Positions 23,409 to 31,713 of a DNA stretch of 64,000 nt are shown here, piece after piece. Source of the DNA: Jeotgalicoccus psychrophilus DSM 19085. GTDB taxonomy: Bacteria; Bacillota; Bacilli; Staphylococcales; Salinicoccaceae. The position numbers and the translations under genes are program-made. The stretch is from assembly GCF_000425845.1 (NCBI RefSeq), contig NZ_KE384463.1, positions 1 to 64,000 on the forward strand. Reading direction: 5' to 3'. Each line of letters opens with the position of its first letter. Position 1 is the first letter of the stretch. The notes under the pieces are model-generated. The model did no database searches and was not told the origin of the DNA. It saw only the letters and a program-made list of their open reading frames with translations.

Positions 23409-24354
23409 ATTTGATCAGTTTTGGTATAAATTTTATATAAAATAACTCGCCGACTAATTCGGTAATCGTCTGGGTAACGATAACTGCCGAAGCGATTACA
23501 CCCCATTCTCCCGGGAGTGCTAACGCAAGCGGCAATACAACGAGTGAATTTCTCGTGCCGGCACTGAAGGCAAGTGCACGTCCGGCATGTGGTTTTAATT
23601 TAAATATTGAGGCAATCAATTTAGAAATAAACGGTGTAATAATCAAATACAGAATATAAATTGGAATGATAGTTAAAATAATACTCAGGTCATTATAAAC
23701 TTTACCGATTTGTGCTGCGACAACTGTAAACAAGACAGCCGCCATCAGTAATTCGGGAAGCTTACCGGTAAGTTTCAACAACGATTTACCGGCTGCTGTG
23801 TTTTTAGCAAGCAGCTGTGTAATAACTGCTAGTATCAGCGGCAGTACAATAAGCAAAAGGAACGACTCAATAAACGGCCCGATACTAATAATTGCTGAAA
23901 TATCCGTGCTGATAAATAGCGTCAGATACACGGGTAGTAATAGTATTTGGATGATAAATAACAGCGGTGTTGATGCTAAAACTAATTTTTCATCACCTTG
24001 ACCAAGCTTAGTAAAAGGAATAACGTAATCGATGCATGGTGTTAAGAGAACGAGACAAACGCCTAGTAAAATTGCAGGATGCAGCGGGAATAGTATAATT
24101 AAAACCCATACGACTATTGGCACAACAATAAAATTAGCGATTAACAGAGCGATTATAAACTTAGTATTGGACAAAGCTTCACGTAAATTTAAAAATGGAA
24201 TTTGCGCAAACATGACATACATCAGCAGTGCAATGAGCGGGGAAATCAATGGAGCTAAAATACTGCCGATATTTACATTTAACAGCCCGATAATACCGCC
24301 AGTTATAATTACAATGGCATATATTAATATTTGATTATCTTTAATTGTTTTCAA
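23407..24354 (-). CDS. ACR3-like / bile acid:sodium symporter superfamily carrier
   Basis: A 315-residue membrane protein with about ten helices. The motif LTPCIDYVIPFTKLGQGDE (about 105-123), with a membrane Cys, resembles the arsenite-permease ACR3 signature, and AFSAGTRNSLVVLPLALALP (about 260-279) matches the second conserved region of the BASS/ACR3 superfamily. It may export arsenite or another anion. No arsR, arsC or arsenic operon lies nearby, so the arsenic role is uncertain. A 30-codon membrane-peptide gene sits 19 bases upstream on the same strand. Confidence 0.7.
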   Translation of the reverse strand: MKTIKDNQILIYAIVIITGGIIGLLNVNIGSILAPLISPLIALLMYVMFAQIPFLNLREALSNTKFIIALLIANFIVVPIVVWVLIILFPLHPAILLGVCLVLLTPCIDYVIPFTKLGQGDEKLVLASTPLLFIIQILLLPVYLTLFISTDISAIISIGPFIESFLLLIVLPLILAVITQLLAKNTAAGKSLLKLTGKLPELLMAAVLFTVVAAQIGKVYNDLSIILTIIPIYILYLIITPFISKLIASIFKLKPHAGRALAFSAGTRNSLVVLPLALALPGEWGVIASAVIVTQTITELVGELFYIKFIPKLIK

Positions 24355-24373
24355 TTTGAACCTCGCTTATAGA

Positions 24374-24466
24374 TTATTTATTCTTGTCTACTGAAAGTAA
24401 AATCGAAATGCCTAATATGATGAAAAGAATAAAGGAAATTCCGATACCGCTTAAGATTTCAATCAT
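24374..24466 (-). CDS. 30-residue single-helix membrane peptide
   Basis: The ORF encodes MIEILSGIGISFILFIILG followed by ISILLSVDKNK: almost entirely one transmembrane helix with a charged C-terminus. AAGGAG stands eight bases before the ATG. The stop is 19 bases before the ACR3-like gene on the same strand, suggesting one transcript and perhaps a subunit or stabiliser role like other tiny transporter or oxidase peptides. No family recognised. Confidence 0.65.
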   Translation of the reverse strand: MIEILSGIGISFILFIILGISILLSVDKNK

Positions 24467-24572
24467 AAAATCGACTCCTTAACAAAGTCTTTTTAATATA
24501 ACATAATTGTTTTTATCGTACATGTAATGATAAAATTATATAAATGAAATTAATTAGAGAGTTGGAAAAGAT

Positions 24573-25040
24573 ATGGATCCATTATCAGTCTGGATAGAAA
24601 TAGTTGTCATATTGGCGTTATTTATCGTGGCAATCGCCGGTCTCGGTATTTACTTTTCGAGAAAACGTGCAGAGGTCATGACGACTCAGCCGCTTTTAAT
24701 GATTGACGAAGTCGGCTGGAGAAATGACGACCGCGGAGAGTACATGATGTTCCGAGTTGAGAACAAAAATGATAACCCGTTTCAAATTGAGAAAGTCTAT
24801 ATTAAAGGTTATGACTTTACGACAAAATATCACTACATAAAAGATGAAATTGAAAATGATGTAGTGATTCTGAAATTTTACATGCAGCCAGATCAGACGA
24901 TGAACTTCCGTATTCGTATTTTATACAGAGACTTCAATAACAAAGGTCATATTATGATGTCTGTCCGCATGGATATGGAAGGCGGGGAACTGACGTACGA
25001 AGCAGAAGGTACGAAGTTTATCCTGACGAAAACGAAATAA
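24573..25040 (+). CDS. Hypothetical membrane-anchored protein
   Basis: A 155-residue protein with an N-terminal transmembrane helix (about 8-28), a short basic SRKRAE stop-transfer segment, then a soluble beta-rich domain (about 40-155) such as YMMFRVENKNDNPFQIEKVY and NFRIRILYRDF. The basic residues after the helix suggest an outside N-terminus and a cytoplasmic domain. No family recognised. It has a private terminator and is followed by the first 41-bp tandem array. Confidence 0.7.
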   Translation: MDPLSVWIEIVVILALFIVAIAGLGIYFSRKRAEVMTTQPLLMIDEVGWRNDDRGEYMMFRVENKNDNPFQIEKVYIKGYDFTTKYHYIKDEIENDVVILKFYMQPDQTMNFRIRILYRDFNNKGHIMMSVRMDMEGGELTYEAEGTKFILTKTK

Positions 25041-25048
25041 TGAATTGT

Positions 25049-25085
25049 AAGCCGTCCTGTTCAACTTAAGGACGGCTTATTTTAT
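25049..25085 (+). terminator. Intrinsic terminator
   Basis: Stem AAGCCGTCCT / AGGACGGCTT with a T-rich tail, after the hypothetical membrane protein gene. Confidence 0.88.
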
Positions 25086-25097
25086 GTCGGGACCTCG

Positions 25098-25284
25098 ATG
25101 AGTTTATTTCATCGGAATCCTGGAGGATTCGGAGTTCAATGAGCTCGTTTCATCGGTATCCTGGAGGTTTCGGAGTCCTATGAGTTTATTTCATCGGAAT
25201 CCTGAGAGTTTCGGAGTCCTATGAGCTCGTTTCATCGGAATCCTGGAGGTTTTGGAGTCCTATGAGTTTGCTTCATCGGAATCC
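25098..25284. repeat. 41-bp tandem repeat array A (4.5 copies)
   Basis: Units start at 25098, 25139, 25180, 25221 and 25262 (last one 23 bp), an exact 41-bp period. Units alternate: 1, 3 and 5 begin ATGAGTTT, 2 and 4 begin ATGAGCTCG. Each holds ATGA-N7-TCAT (a 4-5 bp hairpin), then CGGAATCC (CGGTATCC in unit 2), then CGGAGT or TGGAGT. Unit 1 also has GAATCC-TGGA-GGATTC. It lies between a terminator and a convergent gene. Confidence 0.92.
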
Positions 25285-25294
25285 AACAATCCCC

Positions 25295-25334
25295 AAACAA
25301 AAAACAGCACCATTTTCATGGCGCTGTTTTTTAA
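25295..25334 (-). terminator. Terminator of the DUF5067-like lipoprotein gene
   Basis: Minus-strand stem AAAACAGCGCCAT / ATGGTGCTGTTTT (one G-U pair), loop GAAA, then TTTTTG. On the plus strand the odd pair would be A-C, so the minus strand is favoured. Confidence 0.85.
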
Positions 25335-25338
25335 AAAT

Positions 25339-25926
25339 CTATTCTTCTTCTGCCGGTGCTAATTCAAGCTCAATTTCATGATCCATTGATTCAGTTTCTT
25401 CGATTGGATTTTCTCTTGCCTGAAGGTGTGTAGCGAGTTCAGGATCAAGCGGGCCATATGCAACTACTGCTGTTGCGCTTTCGCCCGGTTCGACTAGTTC
25501 AGCTGAAGCCGCTTTACCTTCTGCAAATTCACCTTCGTCTTCAAGGTCCATCGTATAGTTTTCTGTCGGTGCTTCGCCGTCTTCACTCACCTGGCGTATT
25601 GCAAGGTCGAGGCTGAATGCTTCCGACGGAGTTGATGTGCGTTCTGAAGTATTCGTATATTCGAATTCAGCAGCGACTGCCTGAATTGTCGTGTCATTGC
25701 CTTCAGCGTCAGTTGCCGGCACTTCAACCGGTGTGAAGTTTGTGAAGCTGTAATCCCCATTAACTCCTGAATACGATAATCCATCTTCTGAAGTTTCTTC
25801 TCCTGTTGTTTCTTCAGCAGGTTTCTCTTCTTCTGTACCAGCTTCTTCGGTGCTGTCCCCATTACATGCGGCGAGTAAAAGCATACTTGCCAATCCTCCC
25901 GCGAATAACGTGCGTTTTAACTGCAT
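25339..25926 (-). CDS. Lipoprotein with DUF5067-like domain
   Basis: 195 residues from ATG 25926, preceded by AGGGGGA (an upstream in-frame start at 25986 lies in the promoter). Lipobox LAAC with Cys21; a Glu/Thr-rich linker (about 25-50); then a beta-sandwich domain with AAEFEYTNTSERTSTPSEAF (about 86-105), the extended-strand pattern of DUF5067-type immunoglobulin-like proteins. It is exposed on the membrane surface; function is unknown. The promoter TTGTGT-17-TATAAT and a CodY-like box suggest nutrient control. Confidence 0.8.
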   Translation of the reverse strand: MQLKRTLFAGGLASMLLLAACNGDSTEEAGTEEEKPAEETTGEETSEDGLSYSGVNGDYSFTNFTPVEVPATDAEGNDTTIQAVAAEFEYTNTSERTSTPSEAFSLDLAIRQVSEDGEAPTENYTMDLEDEGEFAEGKAASAELVEPGESATAVVAYGPLDPELATHLQARENPIEETESMDHEIELELAPAEEE

Positions 25927-25959
25927 GATAAATCCCCCTATATTGTTTGTTTCAACTAT

Positions 25960-26001
25960 ATTATATTCCTTGGAAAGAAGAAACACAATTTTCAGGAAAG
26001 T
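25960..26001 (-). promoter_or_regulatory. Promoter with CodY-like box
   Basis: Minus strand: TTGTGT (25988-25983), 17 bases, TATAAT (25965-25960). AATTTTCAGGAAAGT (25987-26001) has two mismatches to the CodY motif AATTTTCWGAAAATT and touches the -35. Confidence 0.55.
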
Positions 26002-26919
26002 TTATACACCTGTCACACCGTAAATAATCAATCCGATAGTAAGGAGCAGTCCCATTATCGTATTAAGTTTACCCATCGATGCCATTGCCGGGATCAGCTC
26101 GATTGGTGTATCGCCTTTACGCATCAGCATAATTGTCTTTATCGCAAGTGGTGCAGATAACAGCGGAATGAGCAGAAAAACAGAGCCCATCGGCGTAAAG
26201 AATGCGATATAAATTAAAAAGATATAGCTGAACAAGAGCAGTGCAGCAGATGTCATTACGGCGAACGGTTTGCCGACGAGGATGACAAAAGTTTTACGTC
26301 CACTTTCTTTATCTTTTCTGCGGTCGCGTATATTATTTGCCATATTCAACAGCCCAATTGTAATTGCGGGAGGGATAGACATTAATAAAGGAAATACGTG
26401 CAGCGTGCCGGTATGAATGTAAAATGTAATCATAATGATTACAGTACCCATAAAGAACCCAGCAAAGATTTCACCGAATGGCGTCCACGATATTGGGAAA
26501 GGGCCGCCAGTGTACAAGTAACCGACAGCCATTGAGATCGCACCGATTATCAGTATCCACCATGATGAATTTATCGTAATGATAATACCGATAACAGCGG
26601 CAATGCCGTAAAATATAAGAGCGATCGTCAGTACGAGGCGCGGGCTCATGCCGTTTCTTACGATGGCGCCTGCGATACCGACAGATTCATGCGAATCCAG
26701 ACCGCGTTTAAAATCATAGTATTCGTTAAACATGTTCGTTGCTGACTGTATTAAAATTGTGGCGATAAGCATAAGGAAAAACATTCCCCAGCGGATATCC
26801 GCAAATAATAATACGCTTGCCGTCCCGACAAAAACAGGTACAAAACTTGCTGTTAAAGTGTGCGGGCGCGTCAGCATCAAATATTTTTTAAATCCTGTGT
26901 GTACTTGTGCTTCCTGCAT
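26002..26919 (-). CDS. menA: 1,4-dihydroxy-2-naphthoate polyprenyltransferase
   Basis: A 305-residue UbiA-family enzyme that attaches the polyprenyl tail to dihydroxynaphthoate to form demethylmenaquinone, in the membrane. The first Asp-rich motif is NMFNEYYDFKRGLDSHES (about 62-79) and the second is NNIRDRRKDKESGRKT (about 190-205); about eight to nine helices surround them. It is divergent from menF with a 116-base gap, the usual staphylococcal arrangement, so the two men transcripts probably share control. Ribosome binding site AAAGGAG. Confidence 0.95.
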   Translation of the reverse strand: MQEAQVHTGFKKYLMLTRPHTLTASFVPVFVGTASVLLFADIRWGMFFLMLIATILIQSATNMFNEYYDFKRGLDSHESVGIAGAIVRNGMSPRLVLTIALIFYGIAAVIGIIITINSSWWILIIGAISMAVGYLYTGGPFPISWTPFGEIFAGFFMGTVIIMITFYIHTGTLHVFPLLMSIPPAITIGLLNMANNIRDRRKDKESGRKTFVILVGKPFAVMTSAALLLFSYIFLIYIAFFTPMGSVFLLIPLLSAPLAIKTIMLMRKGDTPIELIPAMASMGKLNTIMGLLLTIGLIIYGVTGV

Positions 26920-27035
26920 GACTTTCTCCTTTAAAACATGATGGCTATAATTTTATCATATTTAAGACTTGTCCATACACACAGTAGGTAAAAAATGATA
27001 AAATAAAGCTAATTATGATGAAAGTAGTGTGACTC

Positions 27036-28430
27036 ATGAAATTACAATCGTCTCGAACATTTATAGAGAATATCAGTCTGGATTCGGACAAGCAATATCT
27101 TACACTGCATATCCCTATGGATGAGTATAATATTGACGAAGAAAAAATATTTACATATTTTAATGAATCAAAGGGCTCACGCTATTGGTTCAAGTCAAAA
27201 GACAGCACCTATAATGTTGTCGGCATCAATTATATCGAAAGTATGTGGCGCGATAAGTTTCAGCCAGAAGCGACAGCAGACAGCAAAAAAGCACTGTTTG
27301 CAAAATTGCAGCAGGAAAAGCTCGGAGATGATTTAAAATCTAAACTGAGCTTATTTGGCGGCACATTATTTGATGATAAAGACACGACTGATGAGTGGAA
27401 CGACTTTAAAATGGTTGAATTCCATTTACCCGAGTGGCAGTTTGATCTTAAAAAGAATGAAGTATTTTTAACCCGCAGCAAAACAGAGCTGAATATGGAC
27501 GGGCTGCTTGAAGAAATTGACGGGGTGTTATCAGGGATAGAAAATGCTGAAATTACAGAGAAAGAAAAACCGGTCGTTAAAAGTAAGCGCGATATTTTCC
27601 CAAATGAATGGAAACTCCTCGTTGAAGAAGCGGTTAATAATTTAAACGACGAGTTTAAAAAAGTTGTGCTAGCCCGCCAAAAACTCATTACTTTTGAGTC
27701 GAAGGCAAAACGCCTGTATTTAATCAGACGATTAAAAGACGAAGCGGATACGTATACGATTTACTATGAAAAAGGAAAATCGACCTTCGTTTCAAAAACA
27801 CCTGAGAAACTATTTTCTATCGACGGGGAACAACTGACTACGAATGCGATCGCAGGTTCTATTCAGCGTGTTGAAGACGCCGAGGCAAATAATATTCAGA
27901 AAGAATTCTTATTGAACGACGAAAAAAATCTGTTTGAACACCGCGTCGTCAGAGAATCAATCGTCAGCGATATCGTACCGTTTTCAGAAGGACTCAATTA
28001 TAAAAAGAATCCGCTCTTAATGGAAAATAAATATATATATCATTTATTTACACCGATTCAGGCAAAACTGAAGAAGGATGCAGATGAGTTCAAGATATTA
28101 AAGCAGATTCATCCGACACCTGCAGTAGGCGGTTTGCCGAAGAATCTGGCAAAAGACTATATTAAAGAACATGAATACGGCACAAGAGGACTGTATGCAG
28201 CGCCGCTAGGCATTATTCATGAAGATAAGGAATGTGAATTTGCTGTCGGACTCCGTTCGATGCTGATTTCTGCACGCAGTGCGACATTATTTGCTGGCTG
28301 CGGCATCGTTAAAGGATCGGATCCGGAAGCTGAATTTTTAGAAACGGAAGTTAAATTCACACCGATGTTGAACGTCTTGGAGGCGACTACTAATGAGCTA
28401 CACAGAAGCACTAACGGTACAAACGTTTAG
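27036..28430 (+). CDS. menF: Isochorismate synthase
   Basis: A 464-residue chorismate-utilising enzyme converting chorismate to isochorismate, the first menaquinone step. The catalytic region lies in the C-terminal two thirds, with KKVVLARQK (about 207-215), TNAIAGSIQR (about 268-277), the HPTPAVGGLPK motif (about 356-366), and GLYAAPLGII and FAGCGIVKGSDPEAEFLETE near the end. The ribosome binding site is weak (GAAAGTAGTGTG), unusual in this neighbourhood. The 3' end overlaps menD by 38 bases, indicating translational coupling. Confidence 0.94.
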   Translation: MKLQSSRTFIENISLDSDKQYLTLHIPMDEYNIDEEKIFTYFNESKGSRYWFKSKDSTYNVVGINYIESMWRDKFQPEATADSKKALFAKLQQEKLGDDLKSKLSLFGGTLFDDKDTTDEWNDFKMVEFHLPEWQFDLKKNEVFLTRSKTELNMDGLLEEIDGVLSGIENAEITEKEKPVVKSKRDIFPNEWKLLVEEAVNNLNDEFKKVVLARQKLITFESKAKRLYLIRRLKDEADTYTIYYEKGKSTFVSKTPEKLFSIDGEQLTTNAIAGSIQRVEDAEANNIQKEFLLNDEKNLFEHRVVRESIVSDIVPFSEGLNYKKNPLLMENKYIYHLFTPIQAKLKKDADEFKILKQIHPTPAVGGLPKNLAKDYIKEHEYGTRGLYAAPLGIIHEDKECEFAVGLRSMLISARSATLFAGCGIVKGSDPEAEFLETEVKFTPMLNVLEATTNELHRSTNGTNV

Positions 28431-30060
28431 TATTATAGATGCGCTGTACGAATGCGGCATGAATGAACTGGTTATCAGCCCGGGCTCGCGCTCAACACCG
28501 CTTGCGATTGCGGCTGAACTGCACGACGGTATTAAGACTTATATTCACCCTGACGAGCGGGGTGCTGGATACTTTGCTGTCGGACTGACTAAAAAGAGAC
28601 GTCAGCCGGTGGGGATACTTTGTACTTCAGGCACCGCAGCAGCGAACTATACGCCGGCTGTCAGTGAAGCAGGACTGAGTCACTTGCCCTTAATCGTTCT
28701 GACATCGGACCGTCCGCATGAACTTAAAAATGTGGGGGCACCGCAGGCGATTGAACAAAACAATATGTACAGTAATTTTGTCCGCTATCAGACCGAACTG
28801 CCTATTGCTGACACGCATGACAGTGCGGAATCGTTAATTAACGATAAAGTGCTGCAGGCAAGCCAGTATTTTAACGGGATTAATATGGGTCCGGTGCATT
28901 TTAATATTCCGGTCCGCGAACCGATTATGCCGAACATCGAGCGTCTCGATTTATTTAAGCGTAGACAGAAAAAACGAGTCCCGGCCATGACGTTACCTGG
29001 GAATATTGAAAAATTAACCGGGACAGGTTTAGTAATTATCGGTGAAACAGCAGAAGATTTAACACCGCTGAAACCAGTTCTTGAACAGGGTAATATTATT
29101 ACTGTCTTTGACCCGCGTCAGAATTTACGTACTGATGTGAAAGACGAGATTGTCAATCACGATATGATGTTTTCGAACTTCGGCGACAAACACCGTGAAT
29201 ACATTAACCGCAATGTAGATTTTATTATCCGTATCGGCGAGCCGGTCACATCAAAACAGACGAATGCATTTTTAAAACAGACAACAGTACAGCAGTATTT
29301 AATCAGTGAGTTCCAGGACATTAAACCGTTCCCGGTAACGCCTGACGAAACGTATGTCGGCACAATTAATGAAATACTGCCGCGACTGATTAATGATGAT
29401 TTTAAGAGTGATGTTAAAGAACGTTTCATCAAGTTGTCGAAGGATATTCATAATTATATTGATACTAATATAGAGAAGTTTGTTGATGAAGGCAGATATG
29501 TCTACGACATTATTCAAGCGACAGATGAAGCACGAACATTCTTCTTATCGAGCAGTATGCCGATCAGGGATTTCGAACGTTATGATACGCGCGTTACGCA
29601 CGATGTTTTCGCAAACCGCGGTGCTAACGGTATTGACGGAGTCATCTCAAGCGCACTTGGTATCGGTACGAAAGAACAGGTCACAATGCTGATTGGTGAT
29701 GTGTCGATGAACCACGATATCAACAGTCTCTTAATGGCCAAGCTTGAGAATATCGACTTTACAGTTATTGTATTTAATAATAACGGCGGCAACATTTTCA
29801 GCTACCTGCCGCAGTATGCACATAAACCGCACTTCGAAAGATTATTCGGGACACCGCTTGATCTGAACTTTGAACATGCAGCAAAACTCTATGATTACGA
29901 ATACGTTCATATTGAAAATGCTGATGAATTAACGAAAGACATGCTGAATCAATCAGGCCGTCAGATGATTGAGATTAAAACAGACAGAGAACATAATCTT
30001 GAAAGTCATAACGAACTGAAACAGCAGCTTAAAACTCTGGTGGATAATGCTGAATTTTAA
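28393..30060 (+). CDS. menD: SEPHCHC synthase
   Basis: A 555-residue thiamine-diphosphate enzyme joining isochorismate and 2-oxoglutarate. The N-terminal ELVISPGSRSTPLAIA (about 21-36) and GVLCTSGTAAANY-like segment (GILCTSGTAAANYTPAV, about 74-90) are MenD signatures; the ThDP-binding motif begins at LIGDVSMNHDINSLL (about 434-448) with NNNGGNIFSYLP. Length is normal. It overlaps menF by 38 bases and menH by 14 bases, so the three are co-transcribed and coupled. ATG start within the menF end, with CTTGGAGG just upstream. Confidence 0.95.
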   Translation: MSYTEALTVQTFSIIDALYECGMNELVISPGSRSTPLAIAAELHDGIKTYIHPDERGAGYFAVGLTKKRRQPVGILCTSGTAAANYTPAVSEAGLSHLPLIVLTSDRPHELKNVGAPQAIEQNNMYSNFVRYQTELPIADTHDSAESLINDKVLQASQYFNGINMGPVHFNIPVREPIMPNIERLDLFKRRQKKRVPAMTLPGNIEKLTGTGLVIIGETAEDLTPLKPVLEQGNIITVFDPRQNLRTDVKDEIVNHDMMFSNFGDKHREYINRNVDFIIRIGEPVTSKQTNAFLKQTTVQQYLISEFQDIKPFPVTPDETYVGTINEILPRLINDDFKSDVKERFIKLSKDIHNYIDTNIEKFVDEGRYVYDIIQATDEARTFFLSSSMPIRDFERYDTRVTHDVFANRGANGIDGVISSALGIGTKEQVTMLIGDVSMNHDINSLLMAKLENIDFTVIVFNNNGGNIFSYLPQYAHKPHFERLFGTPLDLNFEHAAKLYDYEYVHIENADELTKDMLNQSGRQMIEIKTDREHNLESHNELKQQLKTLVDNAEF

Positions 30061-30841
30061 TTACGAGCTGATTGATAACAATGAGCCAAAAACGATTATG
30101 CTGCTGCACGGGTTTTTATCGTCTAAAGAAAGCATGAGAAAGATTGCCGAAGGATTAAGCGATTTGCGCAACGTCATCTTAGTCGATTTACCCGGATTCG
30201 GCGGCACGAGCAGTACTTCACATGATTACCGTATGGAAGATATTGCCGGTGGGCTCATTGCTATTGCTGATCGTCACAACATCAACACTTTCGATGTGCT
30301 CGGTTATTCGATGGGCGGACGGACAGCCCTTGCGTTAACTGTCCAATTTCCTGAGCGTATTGAAAAATGTATTTTGGAAAGTGCGTCACCGGGAATTGCT
30401 GACGACGAGCAGAAAGCTGAGCGGCTTCTTGTCGATCAGGAACGCAGTAAATTAATCGGCAGCGATTATTATGAATTTCTAAATTTCTGGCAAAGTATGC
30501 CGCTGTTTCAAACTCAAGAGTATGCTGACGAATCTCTGCTTAAAGCACAGCATGAAGAGCGGCTGCAGCAGACTCCGGCTGAAGCGGCGGACAGCCTGTT
30601 GAAGTACGGCACGGGTGTACAGCGGTCTTACTGGAATGATTTAAGCGGTCTGAATAACCATTTTTATTTAATTACAGGCAGTGAAGATAAGAAGTTTATC
30701 AGAGTAGCAGAAACGATGTCAGAACGGCTGAAAAGTGCTAAACTGGATATAGTTGAAAATTGTGGTCACAATATTCATCTTGAAAATTACGAAGCGTACA
30801 TAAACTTAGTACGAAAGTACTTAGAGGAGGATAACTCATGA
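30047..30841 (+). CDS. menH: SHCHC synthase (alpha/beta hydrolase fold)
   Basis: 264 residues; eliminates pyruvate to give SHCHC. The oxyanion motif is [12 protein letters not shown] (about 19-30), the nucleophile Ser lies in [13 protein letters not shown] (about 85-97), and the catalytic His is in [11 protein letters not shown] near the C-terminus, a complete triad. It starts 14 bases inside menD and ends in an ATGA overlap with menB, confirming an operon. Confidence 0.92.
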   Translation: MLNFNYELIDNNEPKTIMLLHGFLSSKESMRKIAEGLSDLRNVILVDLPGFGGTSSTSHDYRMEDIAGGLIAIADRHNINTFDVLGYSMGGRTALALTVQFPERIEKCILESASPGIADDEQKAERLLVDQERSKLIGSDYYEFLNFWQSMPLFQTQEYADESLLKAQHEERLQQTPAEAADSLLKYGTGVQRSYWNDLSGLNNHFYLITGSEDKKFIRVAETMSERLKSAKLDIVENCGHNIHLENYEAYINLVRKYLEEDNS

Positions 30842-31656
30842 CTAGAGTTTGGGAAACAGTTAAAGAATATAATGAAATTAAATATGAATTTTATAATGGT
30901 ATTGCTAAAGTAACAATCAACCGTCCGGAAGTGCGCAACGCATTTACACCGGATACTGTTGCAGAAATGATCGATGCATTTACACGCGCGCGCGACGATC
31001 AGCGTGTAGGCGTAATTATTTTAACAGGTGAGGGTGACCTTGCGTTCTGTTCAGGTGGAGATCAGAAAAAACGCGGTCATGGCGGATATGTGGGCTCGGA
31101 TGATGTGCCGCGTCTAAATGTCCTTGATTTACAGCGTTTAATCCGTGTGATTCCTAAACCGGTTATTGCCATGGTTGCTGGTTACGCAATCGGCGGCGGA
31201 CATGTGCTGCACGTCGTATGTGACCTGACAATTGCTGCAGATAATGCACGATTCGGCCAGACTGGTCCTAAAGTCGGTTCATTTGATGCTGGTTACGGTT
31301 CAGGCTACTTAGCACGTATCGTTGGACATAAAAAAGCACGTGAAATCTGGTACCTATGCCGTCAGTATGACGCACAGGAAGCACTGGACATGGGCTTAGT
31401 TAACACAGTCGTGCCTTTAGAGCGTCTTGAAGATGAAACTGTTGAATGGTGTGAAGATATTTTACAGCACTCACCAACGGCACTTCGTTTCTTAAAAGCA
31501 TCAATGAATGCTGATACAGACGGACTTGCAGGACTGCAGCAGCTTGCTGGAGATGCAACGCTTCTGTATTACACTACAGATGAAGCGAAAGAAGGCCGTG
31601 ACGCGTTTAAAGAAAAACGTGAACCGAACTTCGATCAATTCCCTAAATTCCCGTAA
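30838..31656 (+). CDS. menB: 1,4-dihydroxy-2-naphthoyl-CoA synthase
   Basis: A 272-residue crotonase-fold enzyme cyclising OSB-CoA. Characteristic segments: [38 protein letters not shown] (about 79-95), [20 protein letters not shown] (about 114-133) and [20 protein letters not shown] (about 143-162), with the Asp of SFDAGYG as acid/base candidate. The start follows TTAGAGGAGG and the ATG overlaps the menH stop. Confidence 0.96.
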   Translation: MTRVWETVKEYNEIKYEFYNGIAKVTINRPEVRNAFTPDTVAEMIDAFTRARDDQRVGVIILTGEGDLAFCSGGDQKKRGHGGYVGSDDVPRLNVLDLQRLIRVIPKPVIAMVAGYAIGGGHVLHVVCDLTIAADNARFGQTGPKVGSFDAGYGSGYLARIVGHKKAREIWYLCRQYDAQEALDMGLVNTVVPLERLEDETVEWCEDILQHSPTALRFLKASMNADTDGLAGLQQLAGDATLLYYTTDEAKEGRDAFKEKREPNFDQFPKFP

Positions 31657-31676
31657 ATTTCATAGTTTTAAAATAT

Positions 31677-31702
31677 AACACCCGTCTATGATGGGTGTTT
31701 TT
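31677..31702 (+). terminator. Intercistronic attenuator-like hairpin (menB-menE)
   Basis: Stem AACACCC / GGGTGTT with a nine-base loop and TTTTT, ending immediately before the menE ribosome binding site (GAGGTGAAG). It could cut menE expression relative to menFDHB. Confidence 0.7.
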
Positions 31703-31713
31703 GAGGTGAAGTA

